A DNA stretch of 64,000 bases. Source: Hemicordylus capensis (Eukaryota; Chordata; Lepidosauria; Squamata; Cordylidae). Of the stretch, positions 44,701 through 57,500 are shown one piece after another (position 1 is the stretch's first letter; each line of letters starts with the position of its first letter). The stretch covers positions 29,606,501 to 29,670,500 of the forward strand of contig NC_069659.1 in NCBI RefSeq assembly GCF_027244095.1, given 5' to 3'. Both the position numbers and the translations under genes were made by a program. The notes below the pieces were generated by a model. That model did not search any database. It worked only from the letters and a program-made list of their open reading frames with translations, and had not been told where the DNA came from.

Positions 44701-46014
44701 TAGGGATGTGCGTTTTGTTTCGGATACAAAACGTTTTGTGCACAAAACAGGCCGTTTCGGCTGTTTTGTAGCCAAAACAAAACAGCCAATGCTCAAAACA
44801 GAAAATTTTGTAGCCAAAACAAAACGTCCCTGTTTCGGATAAAAAATGTTTTGTTGTTTCAGCTGTTTTGGAACTCCATTTTGCAATCGCAAAAAGTCTT
44901 TCTCCTTCAGTCTCCATTTTGAGTTTTGACATCTGTTTGAATTTCCAGCCCTTCCAGCCCACAGACTGGCCAGTGAAAGCATGGGCTGATCTGCTGGCAA
45001 TTGCCTCCTTATTCCTTTTAAGCAAATTAAAGGGTAAATTTTACCCTCATTGCCCAGTGGGGCAGTGTGCATTTACCTTCATTGCCCAGTGGGGCAGTGT
45101 GCATTTCATTGTTGTTGTTACACACTGTTGTGTGTAGATCAATTGCATTTTGGGTGGGGGGGGATGTGGATGTGCATGACCTTTGGAAATATACCTGATT
45201 TTTTCCAAAGCTCTGCTGTTGTTGATGTGTGATGTTGATGTTATTTGGGGTGGATCGGGGGCAGAAAAGGGCCTTTGGGGGCAGAAGAGTGGTTCAGGTA
45301 GTAGTGCCCCAATGGGTGCCTGCAGCCACCCAGATTCCAAAGGAATTGGGAAAGGGCTGATTTTAAAAGAATTTCTGAGGTTGACATGTCTTTGGGGCCG
45401 ATTTGGGGCAGAAAGGGGGCCTGAGGGGCAAAACAGTGGGTTGGGTGGCAGTGCCCCAAGGGGTGCCTGCCACTTGCTCTGTTCCAAAGGAATAGGGCAA
45501 AGGGCTGATTTCTTAGGAATTGTTGAAGTTTACACTTCTTTAAGGTTTCCCCCACCCCAGAGAATAAAGGCGGCTTCAGAGTCCATAATTCCCTATGGGG
45601 AAGAACTTTACAGATGCCCACACTCCTTTACATCTTTAAAAATCAGCCCTCTGCCCAATTCCTTTGAAATAATTCTGGCTGCTTCCCTGCCCCCACTGGG
45701 CACTACCACCCACCCTACTCTGCTCTGGGCCACCCCTTTCCTCCCAACATGAAGCTATACTTTTGCTGAAACCTCCATTCTTTCCTATGGGAAAAATCCT
45801 ATACTTCAAAAATTCACCAAAAATCAGCCCTTTGCCCAATTCCTCTGAAATTTGGGTGGTAGTTCCACCCATTGGGCACTGCCACCGCCACCCACTAGTT
45901 CTCTCCCGGGGCCATTTTAAATCCAAATGTTTCGGATTCAGATTTTGCAATTTTGAACAAAAAACAAAATGGGGGTGTTTCGGATTCGGGCCAAAAACAA
46001 AACGCACAACACTA
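44701..46014. mobile_element. hAT-type element with TAGGG ends (1.3 kb)
   Basis: The left end is TAGGGATGTGCGTTTTG and the right end is CAAAACGCACAACACTA. Flanks ATATCTGG and CTATTTGG match at six of eight bases, consistent with an aged 8-bp duplication. The interior has the ~180-bp modules. A 32-bp tandem doubling, 'tcattgcccagtggggcagtg' and on, lies at about 45.05-45.11 kb. Long frames here (up to 189 codons) are not genes. Confidence 0.78.
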
Positions 46015-46039
46015 CTATTTGGGTATCTATTTAGATGAG

Positions 46040-47257
46040 ACAGGCACATGGAAAACACAGTCACAAAAACTGCAAATGAGATTTTCAATGAGACACCACG
46101 AATCCACTCTAATTTGCTATCCTAGAATCAACACTCAGAATACCTCTGAAACAACAGAACCCTCTACCCCATGGGTTAGACACGCATGGGGGTGGTTGGC
46201 ACCCTATGTGCACTACACCACCACTCGCTCTGGGCCACCCCAGCACCCCCCAAGTGCAATTATGGTGCTGCTGAAAGCTCCATTATAACTTATGAGGAAA
46301 AACCTTAAAGATGCGTCAACTTCAACAATTCACCCAAAATCAGCCCTCTGACGAAATCCTTTGAAAAAATTCAGGTAGCGTCCTTGCCCCGACCTGGACC
46401 TACCACCAACCCCACACTGCTCTAGGCAACCCCTTTGCCCCCGACGTGAAGCTATACATTTGCTGACACCTCCATGCTTCTTTATGGAGAAAAACCTTAA
46501 AATCGCATTAAACTTCACTTAGAAATCATCCCTTTTCCCAATTCCTTTCAAATAATTCTGATAGCTTCCTTGCCCACCCTAGGAACTACCACCCACCACA
46601 CTCCACTCTACGACACCTCTTTCCCCCTGATGTGAAGCTATACATTTGCTGCAATCCTAATTATTCTCTATGAGGAATTCAAAAATACTTTAACAATTCA
46701 CCAATAATCAGAGGAGTATCCAATTTCCTTGGGGTTTTGTGGGTGGTAGGCACCCCTGTCTGTCTACCACACACCCCAATTTTGTGTGCCTAGGTGCTCC
46801 ACAATAGGAGATATGGGCTGGTTCATGTCCCATTATACTCTATGAGAAAAATAATTTAAAATATTTCAAATATTCATAAAAAATCATAGGGGTGTCTGAT
46901 TGCTTTGGGGTTTGCATGGTTGTTGGCACCCATGGGTTGCTCCACAATAGGAAATAATGGGCTGGTTGGAGTCCCATTATATCCTATGAGAAAAAATAAA
47001 AATAAATTTCAAAAATTCATACATATTGTACGAGTGTCTGATTGCTTTGGGGTTTGGGTGACAGATACCCCTGGGTGCCAGCTACCATCCTACCAATTTT
47101 TGGGTGTCCAAACCAGTTCAAACTGGTTCGAACCGGTTCAAATTCAAACCGAACCAGGGGGTGGTTCGAACAAAACCAAATCGAACCACCCCCTCCTGGT
47201 TCGAACCTGGTTCAAATTCAAACCGAACCGGGCAAACTGGTTTTGTGCACATCCCTA
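46040..47257. mobile_element. hAT-type element, right part with TAGGG end
   Basis: It begins at the central segment ('agattttcaatgagacacca') and continues through several modules to a GTGCACATCCCTA end at 47257. It is the counterpart, in inverted orientation, of the arm at 9.7-10.7 kb and of parts of 16.0-16.5 kb. The left half is not here. Confidence 0.7.
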
Positions 47258-47334
47258 GTGGTGGAGTCCCAAAGAAGTGTTGATCATGGGGGGAAGCTAG
47301 GAAGAATCCTGCCATCTCCCCAGCCACTATGGTT

Positions 47335-48245
47335 ATTTATTTATTTATTTATTTATTATATTTCTATACTGCTCAGAACTTGCATCTCTGGGCAGTTTAC
47401 AATTAAAATAATTTAAAACATGAAATCAATGAACAATTAAAATTATTTAAAAGATTAAAAACATTTAAAACCCAGTATTAAAATTATTTAATTCTATAAC
47501 TCTAATTAAAAGCCTGGGTGAATGAATGTGTCTTTAGTGCCTTTTTAAAAGTTGCCAGAGATGGGGAGGCTCTTCTTTCAACAGGGAGAGCATTCCAAAG
47601 TCCAGGGGCTACAACAGAGAAGGCCCGTTCCCGAGTAGCTGCCAGACCAGTTGGTGGCAGCCACAGGCAAACCTCTCCAGATGATTTTAGCAGGCGGTGG
47701 GGCTCATGGTGAAGAAGACGTTCACTTAAATACCCAGGGCCTAAGCTGTTTAGGGCTTTATAGGTAATTACCAGCACCTTATATTGTGCCCGGAAACATA
47801 TCAGCAGCCAGTGCAATTCCTTCAACACAGGAGTAATATGGTCTCTCCAAGATGACCCAGAGACCAACCTGGCTGCCACATCCTGAACCAACTGCAGTTT
47901 CCGGACTACGTACAAAGGCAGCCCCACGTAGAGTGCATTGCAGTAATCCAGCCTAGAGGTTACCAGCAAATGTACCACTGTTTTGAGGTCATTCATCTCA
48001 AGAAACGGACACAGCTGGTGTATCAGCCGAAGCTGATAAAAAGCACCTTTGGCCACTGCTTCAACCTGGGACCCCAGGGAGAGGTTCAGATCCAGAAGCA
48101 TCTCCAGACTGCCTACCTGTTCCTTCCAGGGGAGTGTGACCCCATCCACAAATGGCAGATCAAAATCATCTCTCAAGTTCTGATCCTGCACAATAAGTAC
48201 TTCTGTCTTATCTGGATTCAACCTCAGCCCCATCCTCAGGTCATG
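47335..48245 (-). mobile_element. L2/CR1-superfamily LINE, long ORF2 C-terminal piece
   Basis: An open frame of 243 codons at 47502-48233 reads MGLRLNPDKTEVLIVQDQ, then LHLLVTSRLDYCNALYVGLP-like text, LQLVQDVAARLVSG, HITPVLKELHWLLICFRAQY, KVLVITYKALNSLGPGYLSE and AFSVVAPGLWNALPVERRA. This is the conserved thumb and C-terminus of the L2/CR1 superfamily. A TTTA array and an AT-rich tail follow at its 3' end (47.33-47.50 kb). The long open frame suggests this is among the younger LINE copies here. Confidence 0.92.
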
Positions 48246-49088
48246 AGAATGTCTTCAGTGTTATATAATCCGAGGTGCACCTAAGTAATTTTGGAAACTG
48301 GATCCAAAGGCCTTTGGAGCCCCCCCCCCCATTAAGCATTATTTTTTAACATGCAGGTTCTTGAGGGCACAAACCACACCACCCAGGACAGACTAAAGAT
48401 TATTTGGGGGGCCCAAGGGGGTGTGGAAGCCCTGGACTTTGACCCCAAAGTCCAGGGGTAAGAGCGCCCCTGACTGTGATGTAATGTAATGTAATACTAA
48501 AAGATTTGCTCTCAATTTTTCGGTAAGTACAGGTTCATATGAGGTGATGGCATTGTTGGGCTGCTGCTGCTGAGAGCTCAAGACCCTCAGAAGTCTGAGG
48601 ATCTGAGATAAGCTCTGTGCCTATAGTGCAGCAGTGACAGAGAGCCACTTAGGTAGAAGAGGCCCATTGAGAAGAGGCCCATTGCTAAAGGCCTCCTGAA
48701 ACCTGGAACTGGCTTTGAATGCTTGAGTGGATGCATGGAGAAGGACTCAGGTGATGCTATGCATGGTTGTTATATGACAATTAGTAACAGAGATATAGAA
48801 GATTTATTGATCAAAGGCCATTAGACATTTTGATTTCCCCAGCACATGAAAATGTCAAAGGTCATTGGACATTTTGATTTCCCCAGCACATGATTTCCCT
48901 CTGCCTCTGCAGTATTTGTGGGCTTGGCAACCTGTGAATTCTAGCTCTGGGGTTAAAGATCTTTAAGACAACCACACCCCAACATTGCACCACCAATTTC
49001 CCCTAGAAAATAATTGCCCCCTACATCATTACATTCATTACCTGATGGCTAACATTCAGTCTGTGTCAGCTGCTAATCTATATCTAAC
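48246..49088. other. No gene seen
   Basis: No recognised exon. Near 48.79-48.90 kb a 37-bp stretch beginning 'aaaggccattagacattttg' is tandemly repeated ('aaaggtcattggacattttg'). Confidence 0.45.
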
Positions 49089-49560
49089 AGTCTGGGTCTT
49101 AGTTATCTGAAGTTCCGCCTGCTCCCAAGGGTTTCTGCCCGCTTGACCAGATCATCATAGGGGGCTCTCCTCCGCGAGCTGACGGTGAGAGAGGCTCTGT
49201 TGTCGAGCACGCAGGACAGGGTCTTCTCAGTCATTGCCCCCAGGATTTGGAATGCTCTCCTGCCTGAAATCCAATTTTTAAGGGAAAAGAGATTTTTTAG
49301 GGAAAAGACATGGCTTTTCATCCAGGCTTTTGAATGAGAGTATTGTTTTGTACAGCTGCTGTTTGTGTTATGTATTCTTCTTCTTTTATGGGTTTTTAAA
49401 TTTTTATATAGAGTTTATTTTATATTTATATTATCTGTACTTTTGTATTATGTATTTTAATTTTCGAGATCATCTCTACCTTTGTATTTTAATTATGCAT
49501 TGTTTTAATTATATTGCAAACCACTTTGAGATTATTTTAATGAAAAGTGGTATATAAATT
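49089..49560 (-). mobile_element. L3/L2-like LINE 3' end
   Basis: The minus strand reads the usual end of such ORFs (a RVSARLTRSS-like string, then TEKTLSCVL and the SLKNLFSLKN tail), followed by an AT-rich 3' tail with 'tataccacttttcatt'-type text to 49.56 kb. Frames are broken. Confidence 0.6.
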
Positions 49561-49754
49561 ATAATAATGGTTATAATGCTCAATCTTTGATATAGAAATC
49601 TGTATTCCTAAATCTGAAACTGTCAAATTCTGAAAGTTTTCAAAATTCCTACATGGTTATGCTGTTTTGTTCCTCCTCTAGCACACCCAAAAATGATATG
49701 TGCAGAATTAAGTAATTTAGATATCACACACACCACATGATGCTCACTTCAACA

Positions 49755-49760
49755 TTTAAT
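49755..49760 (-). promoter_or_regulatory. Polyadenylation signal of gene C
   Basis: ATTAAA on the minus strand, 81 bp past the stop codon. The neighbouring bases (acacAATTAAAxGTTGAA) correspond to the gene B 3' region. Confidence 0.65.
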
Positions 49761-49840
49761 TGTGGTTAAGCTTCATGTCTAGCCAATCCACTGGCATACT
49801 AGCAGCTAGCTGTGCTGCATGAAGGGAAAAGACACTTCAT

Positions 49841-51890
49841 TCAGGCACAGCAGAAGAATGTCACATCATTAAGTGCTGTGTCATCACCGCTGCCTTGAGG
49901 ATGCTCTACTCTTGTCTGGATCCCACAGATGGAGCCAGAAGAGCAACAGCGACTCCATGGACCAAAACTGCCCCAACCAAGTCCATTGCCCATTAGTGCA
50001 GTCCCTCCTTCACAGGTGAACTGGATGTTGTTGGCTGCTGTATCATCGCCTAGCCCCTGCTTGCCTTCCACTCTTAGAGAAAAGGAGACCAGGTTTCCTT
50101 TTGGGCAATAGTGAATCCCCGACCAGGTTCCCCATCTGAAAAAGGTAACAATGACTGTAATGGCCTGAGAAATATATGCAATGACTACATACAAAGAGTG
50201 GTCATGCCTTATTTCTCAAAGTTCCACAGTAAGGATACAATATATTACATGTTTTGCTGTGAGAGGAGCAACAGAACATCTAGCATAGTTGTTTCTACAG
50301 AGAAGTGGCCAACCTCAAGGAGGGTCACAAGTGGGGAAGTTCAGAGATAGATTATCCAAGCAATAGTCTCCAGCTAATAGCCAGAAGTGTACTATCTCTA
50401 CAAGTAACATAATGCTTTTGAATTGTATGTCCACTCGCCAGCGACGTATCTGCCATCCCTTTTTTCTGATTATTGTTGTTATTGTTGTTCCTCCTGTATA
50501 TGTTGTGAAAAGAAATTTAAATGACGTGACATGACTCCAAACAAAATGGTTAGCTTCTCCATGGCCAGGTCAGTTCCTGTAGCAAACTCACCTGCCTAGA
50601 GATCAAAGCATAGAAGCTGCCATACTCTGAGTAACACCAGGAGTGTCTACATGTTCTGGAAGCAGCTCTCTAGAGTTGAAATATGGAATCTTTTCCAAAT
50701 GAAAGGACTCAACTGAACCCAAAACCCTGCTAGCAAAGCAAGGATTCTGTGCAAGAGAACAGACAGTATAGATAATCTGTCATCTATTCTGAGCACAAAT
50801 CACCTACTATGTCTAGTTTAGTCTGAGTATGACATTGTTATTTGCTGCTGCTGATTTAACTGAGTGTAAAAGATTTCAACTAGCCACTTCCAAGCAACAA
50901 AGCTAAGGTGAAAGAGAAAGTAAAAGGCTACTCACCGTCCAACTGAGGACTCAATTACTGTACCTGTAGTGCAGTACAAGCGGATGCCATTCAGGGCTGT
51001 ATCATCTCCAACACCTTGCTTTGGTTCTACCTGGAGAAAAAGGAAGGAAGAGACTATTAAAAAGCTGCTGGTAAATCCAAATCTACAGTGCCACCCACAT
51101 TTCTACACGACTCACAGACTGGATAGCATTTGACTGGCCAGGCTACATCAAATTTAATTCAAATTCAAATTTTTGTTCCCAGTTCACAGACCTTCACATT
51201 CCAAACAGACAATGAGCTCTGTTAGCCCTAGTCAAGTGCAGCTAGGAGCACACAACAACTTTTGGCTATGCATAGAGATCCGAATTTCAGTTCACATCAA
51301 AAGATGCATCCTGCCAATTCAAAGGGACTCAGATTGATCAGACCCAGACTGATAAGAGGCACATTACAGCATCACCTTTTGGTTCACTGTCTCTCTTTCT
51401 GGATTCCAAACTTACCATGACCATGACATCTGACCTGGTCTCCAATAGCTTAGGCACAGTCTTTCAATGACAGCTTTAGGGTCCAACAAGAAGTGAGATA
51501 ACATTGAACATTCCATTCCATTGAACATTATATTACACTGGCTGACATCCAGACTTTAGTGTGAGCTAAAATCTTGCTTTCCCCCCACCTTCCTCTTTGA
51601 GTTTGAGAACTATTTCCTGTGGAGAATTTAGAAAGCAAAGGGAGAGGACAATTCAAAAGTAGCTGACTGTAAAAGCAATTTGGCATCAGGGTGCCAGAAA
51701 ACCAGCCTGCAGGCAGACTTACCTTCAGTGAGAAACCATGTGCATAACCTGAGGGACACAACTGGACAGACCCCCAGTCACCCCATGGTCCTCCATTTGA
51801 CACTGTGAGAACAGAACTAAATCTCCGGGCTTCCACATTCCAGAGGCAGCAGGAGAGGATGAAGAACAATGCTCTGATGGAGAGGTCCAT
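49841..51890 (-). CDS. VMO1: VMO1-like gene C, complete (three coding exons)
   Basis: Coding exons are 51723-51890, 50936-51030 and 49841-50135 (168 + 95 + 295 nt), giving 185 aa plus a stop, with phases 0 and 2 as in gene B. The ATG at 51890 is chosen because it matches gene D and follows the acceptor just outside 51915. Residues 1-21 form the signal peptide ([17 protein letters not shown]). The three repeats read [19 protein letters not shown], then [17 protein letters not shown], and finally [13 protein letters not shown] through [24 protein letters not shown] motifs are present in all repeats that should have them. After the signal there are nine cysteines instead of eight: the site before the fifth cysteine is Cys (SRCC) where gene B has Arg (SDRC). 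All splice sites are canonical. Confidence 0.93.
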
Positions 51891-52122
51891 GGGAGGCAAT
51901 CAGCTCGGAATCTAGCTGCAGAAGCATAGGGGAGAATAAAAGTGCTATGAGAATTTAAGATCTCTTCTGGACCAAGTGTTTCTGGGAATGTAGTTGTATA
52001 GCATCCAAGAGAAAGCCAAAGGTATGCAAGGCAAACAGGAAATGTTTTTAGAACTTGATGAAAAGTAGAGCATGACTAACCCAGGATCCTACCACTACTT
52101 TAGTTTAGCAGCTTAACAAAGA

Positions 52123-52785
52123 GGTGCTTTACACAATCGGTGTAAAGCACCAGAGGAGTTCTGTGGGGAGAGTGGGCTTAGACTGCTCTCCCTGCAGATG
52201 ATCAAGAGGCAGCCCTGGGTGGCCGGATCGGCTGCTCACTTGACTTCCGGCTCCGTCACTGAGCCGGCGGGGGCTGTAAGGATCAGGGCTGCATGGCCCT
52301 TATAAGTCCCAGGATGCCCCGTGTGAGCATGTGGGGCATCCTGGAGAGACCCCCAAGCTCGGGATATGCCATGTCAGGATATTCCAGTCATGTGGGCAGC
52401 CGATCCAGCTACCCGGGGCTGCCTCTTGACCATCTGCCAGTCGTGTGCCATGCTGGGATATGCCAGTCGTGTGGGCAGCTGATCCGGCCACCCAGGGCTT
52501 CTTCTTCTACTTCTTCTTCTACTCTCCCCACAGACCCCCTCCGGCACTTCACACCGATCATGTGAAGCACCTCCCGGTCAGGGGTCTACACGTGCATCGC
52601 TGTGTGCCGCAGCAACATGCAAGCAAAAAGATAAGGTTAACGGAGCACTCGCTCCATTAACCTAATCTAAGGGGAGGGGTAATTAGGCAGGCTAGCCGCC
52701 TTGGGAGCACCGGGCTCGCCTGCAAGCCCGGTGGTTCCCTTGATCCCTGAAAGTGGGCTAAGGAAGTGATCGTGAGAATAGCTTC
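52123..52785. mobile_element. DNA-transposon-like insertion in the gene C upstream arm
   Basis: The D arm is continuous across this point ('gagtcaactctttgttaagc'), while the C arm has about 660 bp inserted between 'cttaacaaagag' and 'cttcaaagagttg', so CAAAGAG is present on both sides. The left end folds on itself (GTGCTTTACAC / GTGTAAAGCAC). The interior resembles 17.4-17.75 and 58.33-58.83 kb. It inserted after C and D separated. Confidence 0.65.
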
Positions 52786-52799
52786 AAAGAGTTGCCTTG

Positions 52800-53854
52800 T
52801 GGCAAGGATTTATGGCTGAATTTTGTTTAGGATTATGTTTCAACCACATCTGGCAAAAAATGATCCCAATGTCTAGTAGCATGGTCATTGGACGGGGGGG
52901 GGGGACAAAATGAGCCATGGGAGTGGGGACAGTGGCCAGGGGCTAAGAGGCTTGCCCCGTCTTCCTCCTCCAACAAATGAAGCCAGGCATCTGTGCTTGG
53001 GTGTTGGCCCCACTACCTGCATTGGCATGCTTTTAATAACAGTGTGGCTGGCATACACACATGGCATATGGCAGAGGGTTGCTACGAAGGCATATTCTGG
53101 GGGCCTGTCCTGGGGTTGGTGCGTATAAGAGTATATCCCTGTACTCTTGCCAAATGCTGTTAATTGAGCCCTTTTCTTCAAATCCTTGGCGGTTTTGTCC
53201 CACTCACACAGAATAAAATTTCAAAGCAACTCACCAATTCCAGCAGATAATAGAATAGCAAGACAGCAACACAGCAAGCAACATGTATGAATTGGTCAGG
53301 TACAGCAACATATGAATCCCTGTAGGTAGTCAAAGTCACAACCCCAGGTTAAGATGGGAAGATGGTGACCCCCCCCCCAACCCTGCAAGCATCTCCTGCT
53401 GAGCTCTCAAATACTTTTTCTGTCATAGGAACCTTGCCCCATATTAGGACAGCTGTTATTCCGTATGTTCTGATAGGCTCGTTTACATCAAAGACCTTTA
53501 CTCAAGTTTACTGATTCATCCTTTGAGGAAAAACTCAGAGGTCTCCACCTCTGAGGCTTGTGAGTTTCATGGAACTGGTGTTTTTTTTTACATCTCACAG
53601 ATATCCACTTCCTTGTGGTTTTTAGCCTGTGTAACTCACCACAACTACCTCTTTTTCTGATGATTCCCCTGATTTGTGGTTGAATTTTGACTTCTTTCAG
53701 CTTCAGTTAGGCCCCTACACCTACTGACAAACTGCCACATGGTTTCTGTCATCACCTTGTCTGTGGCAAGAAAGAGTTCTCCATCCTTTTAATGTTGAGC
53801 CTTTATACTGAACATGATTGCAGGCATACTAAGCTCTCTTAACCTAAACCTACT
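52800..53854 (-). repeat. C-arm upstream module (inverted copy of 61.2-62.3 kb)
   Basis: The reverse complement matches the D arm over 'ctggcttcatttgttggag', 'ggtagtggggcc', 'gacaggcccccagaatatgc', and the 'gtgatgacagaaacc' and 'ctcagcattaaaagg' stretch. On the minus strand a conserved GTGAGT donor ends a putative untranslated exon at 53235 ('gctggaattg' before it). The same donor occurs at 61842 and 58894. If used, it would splice to the acceptor just outside 51915. Confidence 0.7.
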
Positions 53855-53954
53855 AGGAGAGTTCATCTTCGGGTGCCAACAGTTCATCTGGTGTCAACCT
53901 GAGATCGGGGCATCTCAGTTGTTGCCCTTAGGTTGTGGGACACACTCTTGGCAA

Positions 53955-54430
53955 AGAGGCACCTTTTAATGTGGCGATTCTCTCTATTTAGCAGGGGGAG
54001 AGTAACTGGCCCTATCCACCCCCAGCACAGTGCCTCCAGTGACTATTGCTGGTGTCTATCTGATGTTTCTTTTTAGATTGGGAGCCCTTTGGGGACAGGG
54101 ATCCCTCATATTTATGTATTATTTCTCTGTGTAAACCGCCCTGAGCCATTTTTTGAGGGGCGGTATAGAAATCGAATTAATAATAATAAGAGGCTTTCAG
54201 AAGCCTCATATTTGGAGGCTTTCAAGAGAGTCATAAAGATTCGTCATATCTTCCTGACTTTTAAAAATATTTAATTAGTTTAAATGGTTTTAAAAATGAA
54301 TTCTTTGTTAGTATTTTAACAGCTTTTATTTCATGCTTAATGTTTAATTTTCAAAGGTTTGAATTTTTGATATAAACCACCCTGAACCATTCTGGGATGG
54401 GCAGTATACAAATAAAAAATAAAATTGGAC
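53955..54430 (-). repeat. Dispersed SINE-like repeat and LINE-tail fragment
   Basis: 53955-54185 is a reversed copy of the 1.6-kb family ('ggcgattctctctatttagc', 'cagtgactattgctggtgtc', 'cggtatagaaatcg'). 54330-54430 repeats 'taaaccaccctgaacc' and 'gggcagtatacaaata', the tail of a related family. Confidence 0.65.
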
Positions 54431-54529
54431 AAATAGCAACATCATGGAGGGTGATTTTCTAAAATGACAGGAAGGAAGAGACACAGCCTGGGTGGGGCAC
54501 TGACTGTCGTGTTTCCCTCTGTTGTATCT

Positions 54530-57500
54530 CCTCCAGGTGTTTTCCATCACTAGGGCTGCTGCTGTTGCTATAAGGAGCAGGCTGGGCTGGGGATGTGAGC
54601 CTCTTGGTGAGAGCCAAAGGGCAAGAGCACAAGGACTCTTGTCCTCGTGGCTCTCAGCCTGGAGGAGAGCAGCCTGGGGCCTCAGAAGACCTTCCTTTTC
54701 TCATCAGGAAGCCAGGTGGCCAGGGAGGTGATGTGAAAGCAGCTGGTCTTGTTAGTGATGCTCAGTGGGAATTTTTTTTTCTTTTCTTCTTTTTTGTGTG
54801 CCTATGTCTGGATTTTTAAACTTTTTTTTAATGCTGCTTTATATATGGACTCTCTTAGAAGAGGAGTTAATTATTTTTAGTTCTCACCCCTCTCCCCCCC
54901 TTTTAAACTCTGCTCCTCTGTTTGTGGTCTGTCTTTTGGAGGAGTTGTGTACTTCATCAACCAGAGCACTGTTGACCAGCTGGTCAGCTGGTCGATTGCC
55001 TAGCTTTTGTTTTAATTTGGATTCTTTGGTTTTTAATAAAGGACAACACATTATTTTATGTTTTAAATTTTTGAGGAAATGTAAATAATGGGCCAAAAAC
55101 AAAACAAAACCCTGCAACATATCAGCCCAGAAGTGCAAGGATGGGTGAAAACCTCAACGCAAACACACCTGGATACATTTATGGCAATGGAGTACAGTAA
55201 GACACCAAAAGAGCCTGTAAGTTTGAACCACTCTGTTCCCACATTGAATATATTTGACCTTTTGGAGCAACAGGAAACTGAGCTAATTGAAGCAGCAACC
55301 GTTATCAAAGAAAGACAGTTGCAGGGGGATAATACCTTGGTAAAGGATAAAGAGCATTTAATGAACCTGTCTCTTGCATCAGCTGGAGGGCTGGACCCAG
55401 ACGAGTGTCCCAGATTATCAGTAGATTTTATTAGAAAACATGTTTACTAACAGCTCGGACTGTCCTTGCAATATTTGAAAATTTAAACTCAGTTAGCCAG
55501 AAGGTAGATTGTATTATGACTTCTGTTCCATTCATCTAGCGCAGCCAGCTTTATTACAAAGATTTCTGTCAACAGAAATGCGATGGGCATAGGGAATGAC
55601 TCTGGCAAGACATCTGATACCAGAATTCATCAGACTAAGCAGCTTGTACTTCAGATAATTATTAATAAATACAATATGGGAAGGTTTGGGGCCACCTGGA
55701 AGGCTATTAAACTCTCTTTAGGTCAACTACTTCGTTGTCACCCTCAAAGTGTTGATATCTTAGATATTGAATGGTTGCCCTCTTCCCCAAAATGCAAAAG
55801 AATTCTGTTAACTTTCAGTCAATCTACTGTTCCTTTGATGCTTCTCAAAATAAGAGCCTTTCTGGCTGGCTATCAAATCTTTTTCATCCGTGTTTTTCAA
55901 AACACCTCAATTTTCTCATTACTACCAGCAAGGGTTAATACTGCAAGATCTTCGACAACCCGACTGAATTTGCATAACATTGATAATGATACGAACAGGA
56001 GGGTGGACCCCTTTTTAGAACCAGGGCATGCTCTGAGACCCCCAAAAGCCAAAAGACTAGATTGAGGCCTGCGTCTGAATTGTCATTCTGGCAGGAAGCT
56101 GAAGCCTGACTTTGATTTTCTCTCTAAGCCAAGCCAGTGAACAGAAATGCTTAAACTATTCAGCATTTAGTAGAATGGTTAGAAAGAAATGCTTTTCTGT
56201 TAAGAGTCAAAGATGCCTTGCACTTATTATTGATATGAGTTAACTGTAATAGAAATTATTAGACCAAATTAAAGGGGAAATACCAGGTTGGGGAAATTGT
56301 TTTGACTTGTTGCTAAGTAACAGCAAGATAAGGTGCTCTTGCACACAGAAGAGGAATTCCTCAGCTTGCTGATAACATGACTGTCTGTTTCTTGGTGAGG
56401 CCCAAACTCCTTCCTAGCTAGCAGCTCTGCATTTTGACAAAAGGGGGGAAATGATTTAAGGAATGCTTTTAGCTGTGACTGAACACTACACTACAGTCAT
56501 AGAAAAATGAAATTGATGACTACTTGCCTATATGCCTAATCACCAACACTTGTAATCATTAGCCTTAATAAAGCCCATTAAAACTCACAGTTGTGTGTGT
56601 GTCTGTCTGTCTGTCTTTCCTTCTCCAGAATCACCCATGAATCTCAGAAAATGAACATTGAGGCAGCTTGTTGGCTGCATGTGATAGGATAAGGGGAGAT
56701 CAACCACCAATCAGCCACCCCCTTATCGTAGCCCATTGCAGAAAATGTGCTCCCACAGCCAGCTGCTGAGATAGTTCCACATAAACAAGGCATTACAGTT
56801 GGAACTCTGGACAGCCTTCAAGAGGATAGCTTAACCTTCTCCTTAAATGATTCAGCAAAGGAGATGCAATGAGGAATAAATAAAATCAATAAAAATTTGC
56901 TTAATCTCAAACAGGCTTTATCCTCAGTTCAAACAATTGTAAGTTCTCTTGCAAAAGTTGGCCAACAGCACGTTGAGTGTAAGCTATTTGATAACTCTGG
57001 AATTTCAACTTCTGGTGAAAGGGAGGCAGTAGGGAAACATGATCAATTTGCTTTAACCAATGTCTCCTTAGACAAGGACCTAATTGAGTTTTTGAACTTT
57101 TAATTTATACAGATGGACCCCCTCATTGAATGTTCTGTTATCCTAGAAGATATGTCTGCTAACAAGCAGTTAAATGTGGGGGAGGATTCTCTAAACTCTG
57201 CTGAGCTCATGGAGAGGAGCTCTATGCATGAAACAGAGTCCCTGATGAAGCTACAATTGGTGCATGTGAGACAATTGAGCCAGGAGATAAAAGATGTGGA
57301 TGGGAATGAGGCAGAGGTTCACAGCTTTACAGCACTACAATTGAATCACCCTGAGACCCAGGATGGGAATCCCATAGTAAGATTCTTGGCTTCTGATTCA
57401 ACAGATATTTATGAGACACTCTTTGCAAATCAAAACCATCTGACAGGAATAGCTCTGGAGAACACTCAGAGACACTCCAATGCAGATTCAGTGGAACCAG

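Noticed and set aside
45183-45752. 189-codon open frame on the plus strand
   Set aside because: It lies within the modules of a non-autonomous hAT element; the frame is not kept between modules.
56440-56640. A full endogenous retrovirus
   Set aside because: Only an LTR-like layout is visible, with no partner LTR and no readable viral genes; kept as a low-confidence fossil fragment only.
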